From: a bacterium
GTDB taxonomy: Bacteria; Bacillota; Bacilli; Lactobacillales; Streptococcaceae
DNA: 44,897 nt
NCBI GenBank assembly: GCA_905221505.1
Contig: CAJNDL010000012.1
Coordinates: 1-44,897, forward strand
Reading direction: 5' to 3'
Of the stretch, positions 6,538 through 16,384 are shown one piece after another; positions within the stretch are counted from its first letter, which is position 1; each line of letters starts with the position of its first letter. Below the pieces are notes generated by a model, which searched no databases, was not told the origin of the DNA, and was given only the letters and a program-made list of their open reading frames with translations. The position numbers and the translations under genes are program-made.

Positions 6538-8691
6538 ATGAAATTTGGGAAACGTCACTATCGTCCGCAGGTGGATCAGATGGACTGCGGTGTAGCTTCA
6601 TTAGCCATGGTTTTTGGCTACTATGGTAGTTACTATTCTTTGGCTCACTTGCGCGAATTGGCTAAGACGACTATGGATGGGACGACGGCTTTGGGCTTGG
6701 TCAAGGTGGCAGAGGAGATTGGCTTTGAGACGCGAGCAATTAAGGCGGATATGACGCTCTTTGACTTGCCGGATTTGACTTTTCCTTTTGTTGCCCATGT
6801 GCTTAAGGAAGGAAAATTGCTCCACTACTATGTGGTGACTGGGCAGGATAAGGATAGCATTCATATTGCCGATCCAGATCCTGGGGTGAAATTGACCAAA
6901 CTGCCACGTGAGCGTTTTGCGGAAGAATGGACGGGAGTGACTTTGTTTATGGCACCTAGTCCAGACTACAAGCCTCATAAGGATCAAAATAATGGTCTGC
7001 TCTCTTTTATCCCTATATTAGTGAAACAGCGTGGTTTGATTGCCAATATCGTTTTGGCAACACTCTTGGTAACTTTGATTAATATTGTGGGTTCTTATTA
7101 TTTACAGTCTATCATTGATACCTATGTGCCAGATCAGATGCGTTCGACACTGGGGATTATTTCTATTGGGCTGGTTATCGTTTATATTCTCCAGCAGATC
7201 TTGTCTTATGCTCAGGAGTATCTCTTACTTGTTTTGGGGCAACGCTTGTCGATTGATGTGATTTTGTCCTATATCAAGCATGTTTTTCACCTGCCTATGT
7301 CCTTTTTTGCGACACGTCGTACAGGGGAAATCGTGTCTCGTTTTACGGATGCTAACAGTATCATTGATGCGCTGGCTTCGACCATTCTTTCGATTTTCCT
7401 AGATGTGTCAACGGTTGTCATTATTTCTCTTGTTTTATTTTCACAAAATACCAATCTCTTTTTCATGACCTTATTGGCACTTCCTATCTACACAGTGATT
7501 ATCTTTGCTTTTATGAAGCCGTTTGAAAAGATGAATCGGGATACCATGGAAGCCAATGCGGTTCTGTCTTCTTCTATCATCGAGGACATCAACGGTATTG
7601 AGACTATCAAGTCATTGACCAGTGAAAGTCAGCGTTACCAAAAGATTGACAAGGAATTTGTGGATTATCTGAAAAAATCCTTTACCTATAGTCGGGCAGA
7701 GAGTCAGCAAAAGGCTCTGAAAAAGGTTGCCCATCTCTTGCTCAATGTCGGTATTCTCTGGATGGGGGCTGTTCTGGTCATGGATGGCAAGATGAGTTTG
7801 GGACAGTTGATTACTTATAATACCTTGCTTGTTTACTTTACCAATCCTTTGGAAAATATCATCAATCTGCAAACCAAGCTTCAGACAGCGCAGGTTGCCA
7901 ATAACCGTCTAAATGAGGTTTATCTGGTAGCTTCTGAGTTTGAGGAGAAGAAAACGGTTGAGGATTTGAGCTTGATGAAGGGAGATATGGACTTTAAGCA
8001 GGTTTCCTACAAGTATGGCTATGGTCGAGACGTCTTGTCGGATATCAATTTGACTATTCCTCAAGGCTCTAAGGTGGCTTTTGTGGGAATTTCAGGGTCG
8101 GGTAAGACGACATTGGCCAAGATGATGGTTAATTTTTATGATCCAAGTCAGGGAGAGATTAGTCTGGGTGGTGTCAATCTCAATCAGATTGATAAAAAGG
8201 CTTTGCGCCAGTATATCAACTATCTGCCTCAACAGCCCTATGTCTTTAATGGAACGATTTTGGAGAATCTTCTTTTGGGAGCCAAGGAGGGGACGACTCA
8301 GGAGGATATCTTACGGGCGGTTGAATTGGCAGAGATTCGAGAGGATATCGAGCGTATGCCACTGAATTACCAGACAGAATTGACTTCGGATGGGGCAGGG
8401 ATTTCAGGTGGACAACGTCAAAGAATCGCTCTGGCGCGTGCGCTCTTGACAGATGCGCCTGTCTTGATTTTGGATGAAGCGACCAGTAGTTTGGATATTT
8501 TGACAGAGAAGCGAATTGTCGATAATCTTATGGCTTTAGACAAGACCTTGATTTTCATTGCCCACCGTTTGACTATTGCTGAGCGGACAGAGCAGGTTGT
8601 TGTCTTGAATCAGGGCAAGATTGTTGAAGAAGGAAAGCATGCTGATTTGCTTGCACAAGGTGGCTTTTACGCCCATTTGGTGAATAGCTAG
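6538..8691 (+). CDS. comA: Competence peptide exporter ComA (C39 peptidase-ABC)
   Basis: 717 residues from the ATG at 6538, placed six bases after AAAGGAG (6526-6531... region) and matching the pneumococcal ComA start MKFGKRHY; an upstream ATG run-in lies inside the RUP element and is not used. The N-terminal C39 peptidase has Cys17, His96 and Asp112; it cuts double-glycine leaders. Membrane helices occupy about 160-440. The ABC domain has Walker A GISGSGKTT (about 517), signature ISGGQRQR (622) and Walker B LILDEA (643). With ComB it processes and exports the competence peptide CSP, and in pneumococcus also Blp peptides, so the bacteriocins just upstream are likely clients. Confidence 0.95.
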   Translation: MKFGKRHYRPQVDQMDCGVASLAMVFGYYGSYYSLAHLRELAKTTMDGTTALGLVKVAEEIGFETRAIKADMTLFDLPDLTFPFVAHVLKEGKLLHYYVVTGQDKDSIHIADPDPGVKLTKLPRERFAEEWTGVTLFMAPSPDYKPHKDQNNGLLSFIPILVKQRGLIANIVLATLLVTLINIVGSYYLQSIIDTYVPDQMRSTLGIISIGLVIVYILQQILSYAQEYLLLVLGQRLSIDVILSYIKHVFHLPMSFFATRRTGEIVSRFTDANSIIDALASTILSIFLDVSTVVIISLVLFSQNTNLFFMTLLALPIYTVIIFAFMKPFEKMNRDTMEANAVLSSSIIEDINGIETIKSLTSESQRYQKIDKEFVDYLKKSFTYSRAESQQKALKKVAHLLLNVGILWMGAVLVMDGKMSLGQLITYNTLLVYFTNPLENIINLQTKLQTAQVANNRLNEVYLVASEFEEKKTVEDLSLMKGDMDFKQVSYKYGYGRDVLSDINLTIPQGSKVAFVGISGSGKTTLAKMMVNFYDPSQGEISLGGVNLNQIDKKALRQYINYLPQQPYVFNGTILENLLLGAKEGTTQEDILRAVELAEIREDIERMPLNYQTELTSDGAGISGGQRQRIALARALLTDAPVLILDEATSSLDILTEKRIVDNLMALDKTLIFIAHRLTIAERTEQVVVLNQGKIVEEGKHADLLAQGGFYAHLVNS

Positions 8692-8703
8692 AAAGAGGAG
8701 AGG

Positions 8704-10053
8704 ATGAAACCAGAATTTTTAGAAAGTGCGGAGTTTTATAATCGTCGTTACCATAATTTTTCCAGTCGGGTGATTGTACCCATGTCCCTTCTGCTCGTAT
8801 TTTTGCTTGGCTTTGCAACTTTGGCAGAGAAGGAGATGAGTTTGTCAACTAGAGCTACTGTTGAGCCTAGTCGCATCCTTGCAAATATCCAGTCAACTAG
8901 CAACAATCGTATTCTTGTCAATCATTTGGAAGAAAATAAGCTGGTTAAGAAGGGGGAGCTTCTGGTTCAATATCAGGAAGGGGCAGAGGGTGTTCAAGCG
9001 GAGTCTTATGCCAGTCAGTTGGACATGCTTAAGGATCAAAAAAAGCAATTGGAGTATTTGCAAAAGAGCCTGCAAGAAGGGACGGATTACTTTCCAGAGG
9101 AGGATAAGTTTGGCTACCAAGCCACCTTTCGCGACTACATCAGCCAAGCAGGCAGTCTTAGGGCTAGTACATCGCAACAAAACGAGACTATCGCGTCCCA
9201 GAATGCAGCAGCTAGCCAAACCCAAGCCGAAATCGGCAACCTCATCAGCCAAACAGAGGCTAAAATTCACGATTACCAGACAGCTAAGTCAGCTATTGAA
9301 ACAGGCGCTTCCTTGGCCAGTCAGAATCTAGCTTACTCTCTCTACCAGTCCTATAAGTCTCAGGGGGAGGAAAATCCGCAAGCTAAGGCTCAGGCTGTTG
9401 CGCAGGTTGAAGCGCAGCTTTCTCAGTTAGAATCTAGTCTTGCTACTTACCGTGTTCAGTATGCAGGTTCAGGTAGCCAGCAAGGCTATGCGTCAGGTTT
9501 AAGTAGTCAATTGGAATCTCTCAAATCACAACACTTGGCTAAGGTTGGTCAGGAATTGACCCTTCTAGACCAGAAAATCTTGGAGGTGGAGTCAGGTAAG
9601 AAGGTTCAAGGAAATCTTTTAGACAAGGGGAAAATTACGGCCAGTGAGGATGGGGTGCTTCATCTTAATCCTGAGACTAGTGATTCTACCATGGTCGCAG
9701 AGGGAACCCTGCTAGCCCAACTCTATCCGTCCTTGGAAAAAGAAGGGAAAGCCAAACTCACAGCCTATCTCAGTTCCAAAGATGTAGCAAGAATCAAGAT
9801 TGGTGATTCTGTTCGCTATACGACGACTCATGATACCAAGAATCAAATTTTCCTAGATTCTACTATTACCAGTATAGATGCGACAGCTACCAAGACTGAA
9901 AAAGGGAATTTCTTTAAAATCGAGGCGGAGACTAATCTAACTTCTGAGCAGGCAGAAAAACTTCGGTACGGGGTGGAAGGTCGTCTGCAGATGATTACAG
10001 GCAAGAAAAGTTATCTGCGCTATTATTTGGATCAGTTTTTGAATAAAGAGTAA
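8704..10053 (+). CDS. comB: Competence exporter accessory protein ComB
   Basis: 449 residues. It has one N-terminal membrane helix (about 20-42), a long Gln/Ala/Ser-rich coiled-coil region (about 95-290) and a C-terminal beta domain, as in HlyD/membrane-fusion family accessory proteins. It partners ComA. The ATG at 8704 follows AGAGGAG and lies 12 bp after comA, so the two are co-transcribed from the ComE promoter. Full length for the family. Confidence 0.93.
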   Translation: MKPEFLESAEFYNRRYHNFSSRVIVPMSLLLVFLLGFATLAEKEMSLSTRATVEPSRILANIQSTSNNRILVNHLEENKLVKKGELLVQYQEGAEGVQAESYASQLDMLKDQKKQLEYLQKSLQEGTDYFPEEDKFGYQATFRDYISQAGSLRASTSQQNETIASQNAAASQTQAEIGNLISQTEAKIHDYQTAKSAIETGASLASQNLAYSLYQSYKSQGEENPQAKAQAVAQVEAQLSQLESSLATYRVQYAGSGSQQGYASGLSSQLESLKSQHLAKVGQELTLLDQKILEVESGKKVQGNLLDKGKITASEDGVLHLNPETSDSTMVAEGTLLAQLYPSLEKEGKAKLTAYLSSKDVARIKIGDSVRYTTTHDTKNQIFLDSTITSIDATATKTEKGNFFKIEAETNLTSEQAEKLRYGVEGRLQMITGKKSYLRYYLDQFLNKE

Positions 10054-10064
10054 TGTTCGTATTT
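10052..10064 (-). promoter_or_regulatory. PurR-box-like operator upstream of purC
   Basis: Read on the minus strand, AAATACGAACATT. It fits the Lactococcus/Bacillus PurBox pattern AWWWCCGAACWWT at 12 of 13 positions. The core AATACGAAC also stands in the purD promoter at 20180-20188. It overlaps the comB stop and is about 100 bp upstream of the purC -35, which is far. Confidence 0.4.
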
Positions 10065-10082
10065 TTAGAGTTAAATGATTTT

Positions 10083-10117
10083 AAAACTGTGAGAAAGATA
10101 CTTCTTGCAGTTTTTTT
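10083..10117 (+). terminator. Probable terminator of comAB
   Basis: AAAACTG (10083-10089) pairs with CAGTTTT (10108-10114), continuing into a run of T. The loop is long (18 nt), so read-through is possible. Confidence 0.5.
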
Positions 10118-10162
10118 CTTCACGATTCTTTCTCTGTGGTTGTTATTTATTCGGTTAAATTC

Positions 10163-10191
10163 TTGTAATTTTGATTTTTTTGTGGTAGAAT
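10163..10191 (+). promoter_or_regulatory. purC promoter
   Basis: -35 TTGTAA at 10163-10168 and -10 TAGAAT at 10186-10191 with a 17-bp spacer, 32 bp before the purC ATG. It also rules out the longer in-frame start at 10053 for purC. Confidence 0.65.
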
Positions 10192-10223
10192 GTGCTCAAG
10201 TAATACGAAAGGCGAACTTTAAA

Positions 10224-10931
10224 ATGTCAAAACAATTGATCTATTCGGGAAAAGCTAAAGATATCTATACAACAGAGGATGAAAATCTTATTATTTCAAC
10301 TTACAAGGATCAGGCGACTGCTTTCAATGGTGTCAAGAAGGAGCAGATTGCGGGTAAGGGAGTCTTGAATAATCAGATTTCATCTTTTATTTTTGAGAAA
10401 TTAAATGCGGCTGGTGTAGCGACTCACTTTGTGGAGAAACTTTCGGACACGGAACAACTCAATAAAAAGGTTAAGATTATTCCTTTGGAAGTCGTGCTCC
10501 GCAACTATACTGCTGGTTCCTTTTCAAAACGTTTTGGTGTGGATGAAGGGATCGCATTTGAGACTCCGATTGTCGAATTTTACTATAAAAATGATGATTT
10601 GGATGACCCATTTATCAATGACGAGCATGTGAAATTCCTACAGATTGCGGATGAGCAGCAGATTGCCTACTTGAAGGAAGAGACGCGTCGTATCAATGAA
10701 CTCTTGAAAGTCTGGTTTGCTGAGATTGGGCTTAAATTGATTGACTTTAAGCTAGAGTTCGGTTTTGACAAGGATGGCAAGATTATCTTGGCAGACGAAT
10801 TTTCACCAGATAACTGCCGTTTGTGGGATGCAGATGGCAACCACATGGACAAGGATGTTTTCCGTAGAGGTCTCGGAGAATTGACAGATGTTTACGAGAT
10901 TGTCTGGGAAAAGTTGCAGGAGTTGAAATAA
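10224..10931 (+). CDS. purC: SAICAR synthetase PurC
   Basis: 235 residues starting [15 protein letters not shown], the normal start of the family; the frame is open upstream to 10053 but that stretch holds the promoter. It makes SAICAR from CAIR, aspartate and ATP (step 7 of IMP synthesis, 8 in some counts). Signature motifs: GKAKDIY at the ATP site, [12 protein letters not shown], and DFKLEFG near the C-terminus. First gene of the purine block. Confidence 0.95.
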   Translation: MSKQLIYSGKAKDIYTTEDENLIISTYKDQATAFNGVKKEQIAGKGVLNNQISSFIFEKLNAAGVATHFVEKLSDTEQLNKKVKIIPLEVVLRNYTAGSFSKRFGVDEGIAFETPIVEFYYKNDDLDDPFINDEHVKFLQIADEQQIAYLKEETRRINELLKVWFAEIGLKLIDFKLEFGFDKDGKIILADEFSPDNCRLWDADGNHMDKDVFRRGLGELTDVYEIVWEKLQELK

Positions 10932-10973
10932 CAACCTCAAGGTCGTTTGGGAACATTGCAAGAGCTGAAATAA
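10902..10973 (+). repeat. Imperfect duplication of the purC 3' end
   Basis: The last 30 bases of purC (10902-10931, ending TTGCAGGAGTTGAAATAA) recur at 10945-10973 (ending TTGCAAGAGCTGAAATAA) with a few changes. The copies stand about 42 bp apart and lie just before purL. It looks like a local tandem duplication. Confidence 0.65.
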
Positions 10974-10987
10974 AGGAATAAGAATTG

Positions 10988-13900
10988 ATGGATAAACGTA
11001 TTTTTGTTGAAAAAAAGGCTGATTTTCAGGTCAAGTCAGAGAGTTTGGTAAGAGAGCTCCAACATAACTTGGGACTGTCAAGCTTGAAAAGTATTCGCAT
11101 TGTGCAGGTTTATGATGTCTTTGATTTGGCGGAGGACTTGTTTGCACCTGCAGAGAAGCACATCTTCTCTGAGCAGGTAACAGACCATGTCTTGGACGAA
11201 GCAGCTGTGCAGGCGGATCTTGCTAACTATGCTTTCTTTGCCATTGAAAGTCTGCCAGGGCAGTTTGACCAGCGTGCAGCTTCTTCACAGGAAGCTTTGC
11301 TTTTGCTGGGAAGTTCGAGTGATGTGACGGTTAATACCGCTCAACTTTACTTAGTCAATAAAGATATTGATGCGACTGAGTTGGAAGCGGTCAAGAACTA
11401 TTTGCTCAACCCAGTTGATTCTCGTTTCAAGGATATCACGCCTGGGATTGCCAAGCAGGAATTTTCAGAGTCGGACAAGACCATTCCGAAATTGACTTTC
11501 TTTGAAAGCTATACGGCAGAAGATTTTGCCCACTACAAGGCCGAGCAAGGAATGGCTATGGAAGTGGATGATTTGCTCTTTATCCAAGACTACTTTAAGT
11601 CAATCGGGCGCGTGCCGACGGAAACAGAGCTCAAGGTTTTGGACACTTACTGGTCTGACCACTGCCGTCATACGACTTTTGAAACAGAGTTGAAACAGAT
11701 TGATTTCTCAGCATCGAAATTCCAAAAGCAATTGCAGGCGACTTATGACAAGTATATTGCCATGCGTGAGGAGTTAGGGCGTTCTGAAAAACCACAAACC
11801 TTGATGGATATGGCCACTATTTTCGGTCGTTATGAGCGTGCCAATGGACGTTTGAATGACATGGAAGTGTCAGACGAAATCAATGCCTGCTCGGTTGAAA
11901 TCGAAGTGGACGTTGATGGTGTCAAGGAACCTTGGCTCCTCATGTTTAAAAACGAAACCCACAACCACCCAACGGAAATTGAGCCATTTGGTGGAGCGGC
12001 TACTTGTATCGGTGGAGCCATTCGTGACCCGTTGTCAGGCCGTTCCTACGTTTACCAAGCCATGCGTATCTCTGGTGCGGGTGACATTACAGCACCAATT
12101 TCGGAAACTCGCGCTGGGAAATTGCCACAACAGGTCATTTCTAAGACAGCTGCTCATGGTTATTCTTCATATGGTAACCAAATTGGGCTTGCGACGACTT
12201 ATGTCCGTGAATATTTCCACCCAGGCTTTGTAGCTAAACGTATGGAACTTGGTGCAGTTGTTGGTGCTGCTCCCAAGAGTAATGTAGTCCGTGAAAAACC
12301 GGAAGCGGGCGATGTGATTATCTTGCTCGGTGGTAAGACCGGACGTGATGGTGTCGGGGGTGCAACGGGATCTTCTAAGGTTCAAACAGTTGAGTCTGTA
12401 GAGACTGCTGGTGCTGAGGTTCAAAAAGGGAATGCCATCGAAGAACGTAAGATTCAACGTCTTTTCCGTAATGGTGACGTGACACGTCTTATCAAGAAAT
12501 CAAATGACTTTGGCGCTGGTGGTGTCTGTGTGGCTATTGGTGAATTGGCAGATGGTCTTGAAATCGACCTTAATAAAGTGCCTCTTAAATACCAAGGTTT
12601 GAATGGTACAGAAATTGCCATCTCTGAATCACAAGAACGGATGGCGGTCGTGGTTCGTCCTAAGGACGTAGATGCCTTCGTTGTCGAATGTAACCAAGAA
12701 AATATTGATGCTGTTGTCGTTGCGACAGTTACTGAAAAACCAAATCTTGTCATGCACTGGAATGGTGAAACCATCGTCGACTTGGAACGTCGTTTCCTTG
12801 ATACCAATGGTGTGCGCGTGATCGTTGATGCCAAGGTTGTCGATAAGGATGTCAAACTCCCAGAAGAACGCACAACAAATGCTGACACACTTGAAGCAGA
12901 TACCCTTGCGGTTCTGTCTGATCTCAACCATGCGAGTCAAAAAGGATTGCAAACCATCTTTGACTGCTCGGTCGGTCGTTCAACGGTCAATCACCCACTT
13001 GGTGGTCGTTACCAACTCACACCAACTGAGGCTTCTGTGCAAAAATTGCCAGTTCAGCATGGTGTAACTCATACCGCGTCTGTCATGGCGCAAGGATTCA
13101 ATCCTTATGTAGCAGAATGGTCTCCATACCACGGTGCTGCCTATGCGGTTATCGAAGCAACTGCTCGTTTGGTTGCTGCTGGCGCAAACTGGTCTAAGGC
13201 TCGTTTCTCTTACCAAGAGTATTTCGAGCGGATGGATAAACAGGCAGAGCGTTTTGGTCAGCCAGTAGCAGCTCTTCTTGGATCTATTGAAGCACAAATC
13301 CAACTTGGTTTGCCATCTATCGGTGGTAAGGACTCCATGTCTGGTACCTTTGAAGAATTAACTGTGCCACCAACTTTGGTAGCCTTTGGGGTGACGACGG
13401 CAGATAGCCGTAAGGTGCTTTCTCCAGAGTTCAAGACTGCTGGCGAAAATATCTACTACATTCCAGGTAAAGCCCTCTCTGCAGAGATTGATTTTGACTT
13501 GATTAAGTCTAACTTTGCTCAATTTGAAGCCCTTCAAAAGGCTCACAAAGTAACATCTGCATCAGCTATCAAATATGGTGGTGTGGTTGAAAGCTTGGCT
13601 CTTGCTACCTTTGGGAACCATATCGGTGCAGAGGTAACCTTGCCTGAACTTGAGACAGCTTTGACAGCTCAATTGGGTGGATTTGTCTTCACATCTCCTG
13701 AAGAAATTGCTGAAGTAGAGAAAATCGGTCAAACGAAAGCAGACTTTACACTCATTGTCAACGGTGTGAAGCTAGATGGACACAAGCTTGACAGTGCCTT
13801 CCAAGGAAAACTAGAAGAAGTTTACCCAACAGAATTTGCCCAAGCCAAAGAACTGGACGAAGTTCCAGCTGTGGCATCAGATGTTGTGATTAAAGCCAAA

Positions 13901-14713
13901 GAAAAGGTTGAAAAACCTGTGGTTTACATCCCAGTCTTCCCAGGAACCAACTCAGAATATGATTCAGCTAAGGCTTTTGAAAAAGAAGGTGCAGAGGTCA
14001 ACTTGGTGCCATTCGTGACCTTGCATGAAGAAGCTATTGTCAAGTCAGTTGAAACTATGGTTGACAATATCGACAAGGCCAACATTCTCTTCTTTGCCGG
14101 TGGTTTCTCAGCTGCGGATGAACCAGATGGCTCAGCTAAGTTTATCGTCAACATTTTGCTCAATGAAAAAGTGCGTGTGGCTATTGATAGCTTTATCTCT
14201 CGTGGTGGCTTAATTATCGGTATCTGTAATGGATTCCAGGCCTTGGTCAAATCAGGTCTTCTTCCATACGGAAACTTTGAAGATGCCAGCAGTACTAGTC
14301 CAACCCTCTTCTACAATGATGCCAACCAACACGTGGCTAAGATGGTGGAAACTCGGATTGCCAATACCAACTCACCATGGTTGGTTGGAGTGCAGGTGGG
14401 TGATATCCACGCTATTCCTGTTTCACATGGTGAAGGGAAATTTGTCGTGACGGCTGAGGAATTCGCTGAGCTCCGTGACAATGGTCAAATTTTCAGTCAA
14501 TACGTTGACTTTGACGGCAAACCAAGTATGGATTCTAAGTACAATCCGAATGGTTCGGTAAATGCCATCGAAGGAATTACCAGTAAGAACGGCCAAATCA
14601 TCGGTAAGATGGGCCATTCAGAACGTTATGAAGACGGTCTTTTCCAAAACATCCCAGGAAATAAAGACCAGCACCTGTTTGCGTCGGCTGTGCGTTATTT
14701 CACAGGGAAATAA
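10988..14713 (+). CDS. purL: FGAM synthase PurL (single-chain, large form)
   Basis: 1241 residues from the ATG at 10988 (TTG at 10985 is the alternative; AAAGG is 12 bases upstream). This is the large single-chain type: an N-terminal domain, two AIR-synthase-like ATP domains (motifs HNHPTEIEPFGGAATCIGG and SIGGKDSMSGTF), and a C-terminal class I glutamine amidotransferase with nucleophile Cys in IGICNGFQ and HGEGKF. It converts FGAR to FGAM with glutamine and ATP. Most Gram-positives use a separate PurS/Q/L, so the fused form is a streptococcal trait. Confidence 0.95.
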   Translation: MDKRIFVEKKADFQVKSESLVRELQHNLGLSSLKSIRIVQVYDVFDLAEDLFAPAEKHIFSEQVTDHVLDEAAVQADLANYAFFAIESLPGQFDQRAASSQEALLLLGSSSDVTVNTAQLYLVNKDIDATELEAVKNYLLNPVDSRFKDITPGIAKQEFSESDKTIPKLTFFESYTAEDFAHYKAEQGMAMEVDDLLFIQDYFKSIGRVPTETELKVLDTYWSDHCRHTTFETELKQIDFSASKFQKQLQATYDKYIAMREELGRSEKPQTLMDMATIFGRYERANGRLNDMEVSDEINACSVEIEVDVDGVKEPWLLMFKNETHNHPTEIEPFGGAATCIGGAIRDPLSGRSYVYQAMRISGAGDITAPISETRAGKLPQQVISKTAAHGYSSYGNQIGLATTYVREYFHPGFVAKRMELGAVVGAAPKSNVVREKPEAGDVIILLGGKTGRDGVGGATGSSKVQTVESVETAGAEVQKGNAIEERKIQRLFRNGDVTRLIKKSNDFGAGGVCVAIGELADGLEIDLNKVPLKYQGLNGTEIAISESQERMAVVVRPKDVDAFVVECNQENIDAVVVATVTEKPNLVMHWNGETIVDLERRFLDTNGVRVIVDAKVVDKDVKLPEERTTNADTLEADTLAVLSDLNHASQKGLQTIFDCSVGRSTVNHPLGGRYQLTPTEASVQKLPVQHGVTHTASVMAQGFNPYVAEWSPYHGAAYAVIEATARLVAAGANWSKARFSYQEYFERMDKQAERFGQPVAALLGSIEAQIQLGLPSIGGKDSMSGTFEELTVPPTLVAFGVTTADSRKVLSPEFKTAGENIYYIPGKALSAEIDFDLIKSNFAQFEALQKAHKVTSASAIKYGGVVESLALATFGNHIGAEVTLPELETALTAQLGGFVFTSPEEIAEVEKIGQTKADFTLIVNGVKLDGHKLDSAFQGKLEEVYPTEFAQAKELDEVPAVASDVVIKAKEKVEKPVVYIPVFPGTNSEYDSAKAFEKEGAEVNLVPFVTLHEEAIVKSVETMVDNIDKANILFFAGGFSAADEPDGSAKFIVNILLNEKVRVAIDSFISRGGLIIGICNGFQALVKSGLLPYGNFEDASSTSPTLFYNDANQHVAKMVETRIANTNSPWLVGVQVGDIHAIPVSHGEGKFVVTAEEFAELRDNGQIFSQYVDFDGKPSMDSKYNPNGSVNAIEGITSKNGQIIGKMGHSERYEDGLFQNIPGNKDQHLFASAVRYFTGK

Positions 14714-14725
14714 AAGGTATATAAA

Positions 14726-16168
14726 ATGACATACGAAGTAAAATCTCTTAATGAAGAATGTGGTGTTTTCGGTATCTGGGGGCATCCAGATGCTGCCAAA
14801 TTGACCTATTTTGGGCTCCACAGTCTTCAGCACCGTGGTCAGGAGGGGGCAGGAATCCTCTCCAATGACCAAGGGAAACTAAAGCGCCATCGTGATATGG
14901 GGCTTTTATCAGAAGTATTCAGAAATCCTGCTAATTTGGATAAATTGACAGGAACTGGTGCGATTGGGCATGTTCGTTACGCGACTGCTGGCGAAGCTTC
15001 TGTAGATAATATCCAGCCCTTCCTCTTCCGTTTTCACGATATGCAGTTTGGCTTGGCTCATAATGGGAATCTGACCAATGCAGCCTCTCTCAAGAAAGAA
15101 TTGGAAGATAGAGGAGCGATTTTCAGTGCGACTTCGGATTCGGAAATCTTGGCTCATCTCATTCGTCGCAGTCATAATCCGAACTTGATGGGCAAAATCA
15201 AGGAGGCGCTCAGCCTAGTTAAAGGTGGTTTTGCTTATATCTTGCTATTTGAAGACAAGTTAATTGCGGCTCTTGACCCCAATGGTTTCCGTCCGCTTTC
15301 TATCGGGAAAATGGCTAATGGAGCGGTGGTTGTTTCCTCTGAAACCTGCGCTTTTGAAGTCATTGGTGCTGAATGGATTCGTGATTTGAAGCCAGGTGAG
15401 ATTGTGATCATTGATGACAAGGGAATCCAGTATGATAGCTATACAGATGATACTCAGTTAGCAATCTGTTCTATGGAGTATATCTATTTTGCTCGCCCTG
15501 ATTCTAATATCCACGGTGTCAATGTCCATACGGCACGGAAACGTATGGGTGCTCAATTAGCGCGTGAATTCAAGCATGAGGCGGATATCGTGGTCGGTGT
15601 GCCAAATTCCTCGCTCAGCGCAGCTATGGGATTTGCAGAAGAATCTGGTCTACCAAATGAAATGGGTCTGATTAAGAACCAATACACCCAACGTACCTTT
15701 ATCCAACCGACTCAAGAATTGCGGGAGCAAGGGGTGCGGATGAAACTATCTGCTGTTTCGGGTGTTGTTAAAGGCAAGCGTGTGGTTATGATTGATGACT
15801 CTATTGTACGTGGAACAACCTCTCGTCGTATCGTTCAGCTCTTGAAAGAAGCGGGTGCAACTGAGGTTCACGTTGCTATTGGCAGTCCAGCGCTAGCTTA
15901 TCCGTGCTTTTACGGGATTGATATCCAGACCCGTCAGGAGCTGATTGCGGCCAATCATACGGTCGAAGAAACTCGTCAAATCATTGGGGCGGATAGCCTG
16001 ACCTATCTTTCTGTTGAGGGGTTGATTGAGTCAATTGGTATTGAAACGGATGCGCCAAATGGTGGTCTCTGTGTCGCTTACTTTGACGGTGATTACCCAA
16101 CGCCTCTCTACGACTATGAAGAAGACTATCGTAGAAGTTTGGAAGAAAAGACCAGTTTTTACAAGTAG
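14726..16168 (+). CDS. purF: Amidophosphoribosyltransferase PurF
   Basis: 480 residues. The N-terminal propeptide MTYEVKSLNEE is cut to expose Cys12 (ECGVFGIWG), the glutaminase nucleophile. The phosphoribosyltransferase domain carries the PRPP motif VVMIDDSIVRGTTS around residue 352-365. It commits PRPP to purine synthesis and is feedback-inhibited by nucleotides. The gene lies 12 bp after purL. Cys pairs of the kind used for a 4Fe-4S cluster in Bacillus PurF were not checked. Confidence 0.95.
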   Translation: MTYEVKSLNEECGVFGIWGHPDAAKLTYFGLHSLQHRGQEGAGILSNDQGKLKRHRDMGLLSEVFRNPANLDKLTGTGAIGHVRYATAGEASVDNIQPFLFRFHDMQFGLAHNGNLTNAASLKKELEDRGAIFSATSDSEILAHLIRRSHNPNLMGKIKEALSLVKGGFAYILLFEDKLIAALDPNGFRPLSIGKMANGAVVVSSETCAFEVIGAEWIRDLKPGEIVIIDDKGIQYDSYTDDTQLAICSMEYIYFARPDSNIHGVNVHTARKRMGAQLAREFKHEADIVVGVPNSSLSAAMGFAEESGLPNEMGLIKNQYTQRTFIQPTQELREQGVRMKLSAVSGVVKGKRVVMIDDSIVRGTTSRRIVQLLKEAGATEVHVAIGSPALAYPCFYGIDIQTRQELIAANHTVEETRQIIGADSLTYLSVEGLIESIGIETDAPNGGLCVAYFDGDYPTPLYDYEEDYRRSLEEKTSFYK

Positions 16169-16207
16169 GCGACAGATTCTCCATTAAAGAAAAGGAAGAG
16201 GAAAAAG

Positions 16208-16252
16208 ATGACAAATAAAAATGCTTATGCTTCACGTCTCACTACTGACTAA
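16208..16252 (+). pseudogene. Truncated copy of the purM start (14 aa ORF)
   Basis: Encodes [14 protein letters not shown] and then TAA. The first eight residues equal those of PurM (MTNKNAYA), after which the sequence departs. It has its own AGGAAGAGG ribosome site. It may be a duplication scar or may act as a short upstream ORF affecting purM translation. Confidence 0.6.
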
Positions 16253-16350
16253 AAGCTAAAGCATTTGTCAGTAGACGCTTTCTCCTATGGGACCAAAGCT
16301 AGAGACCTGACTAGTATTTTTAGATAAAATAATTGTTTATCTAAAAATAC
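16235..16350 (+). promoter_or_regulatory. Hairpin region between purF and purM
   Basis: Two stems. CTACTGAC (16242-16249) pairs with GTCAGTAG (16267-16274), with CGT/ACG outside it. Then GTATTTTTAGATAAA (16314-16328) pairs perfectly over 15 bp with 16336-16350 around a 7-nt loop. Neither ends in a T run, so these are not ordinary terminators; they may process or stabilise the pur mRNA, or be the ends of a small inserted element. Confidence 0.5.
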
Positions 16351-16384
16351 GTCGCAATCTTTCTCAAAGAAAAGGAACATAAAA

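Noticed and set aside
10053..10223. N-terminal extension of purC
   Set aside because: The stretch contains a promoter and terminator-like hairpin; PurC proteins start at MSKQLIYS.
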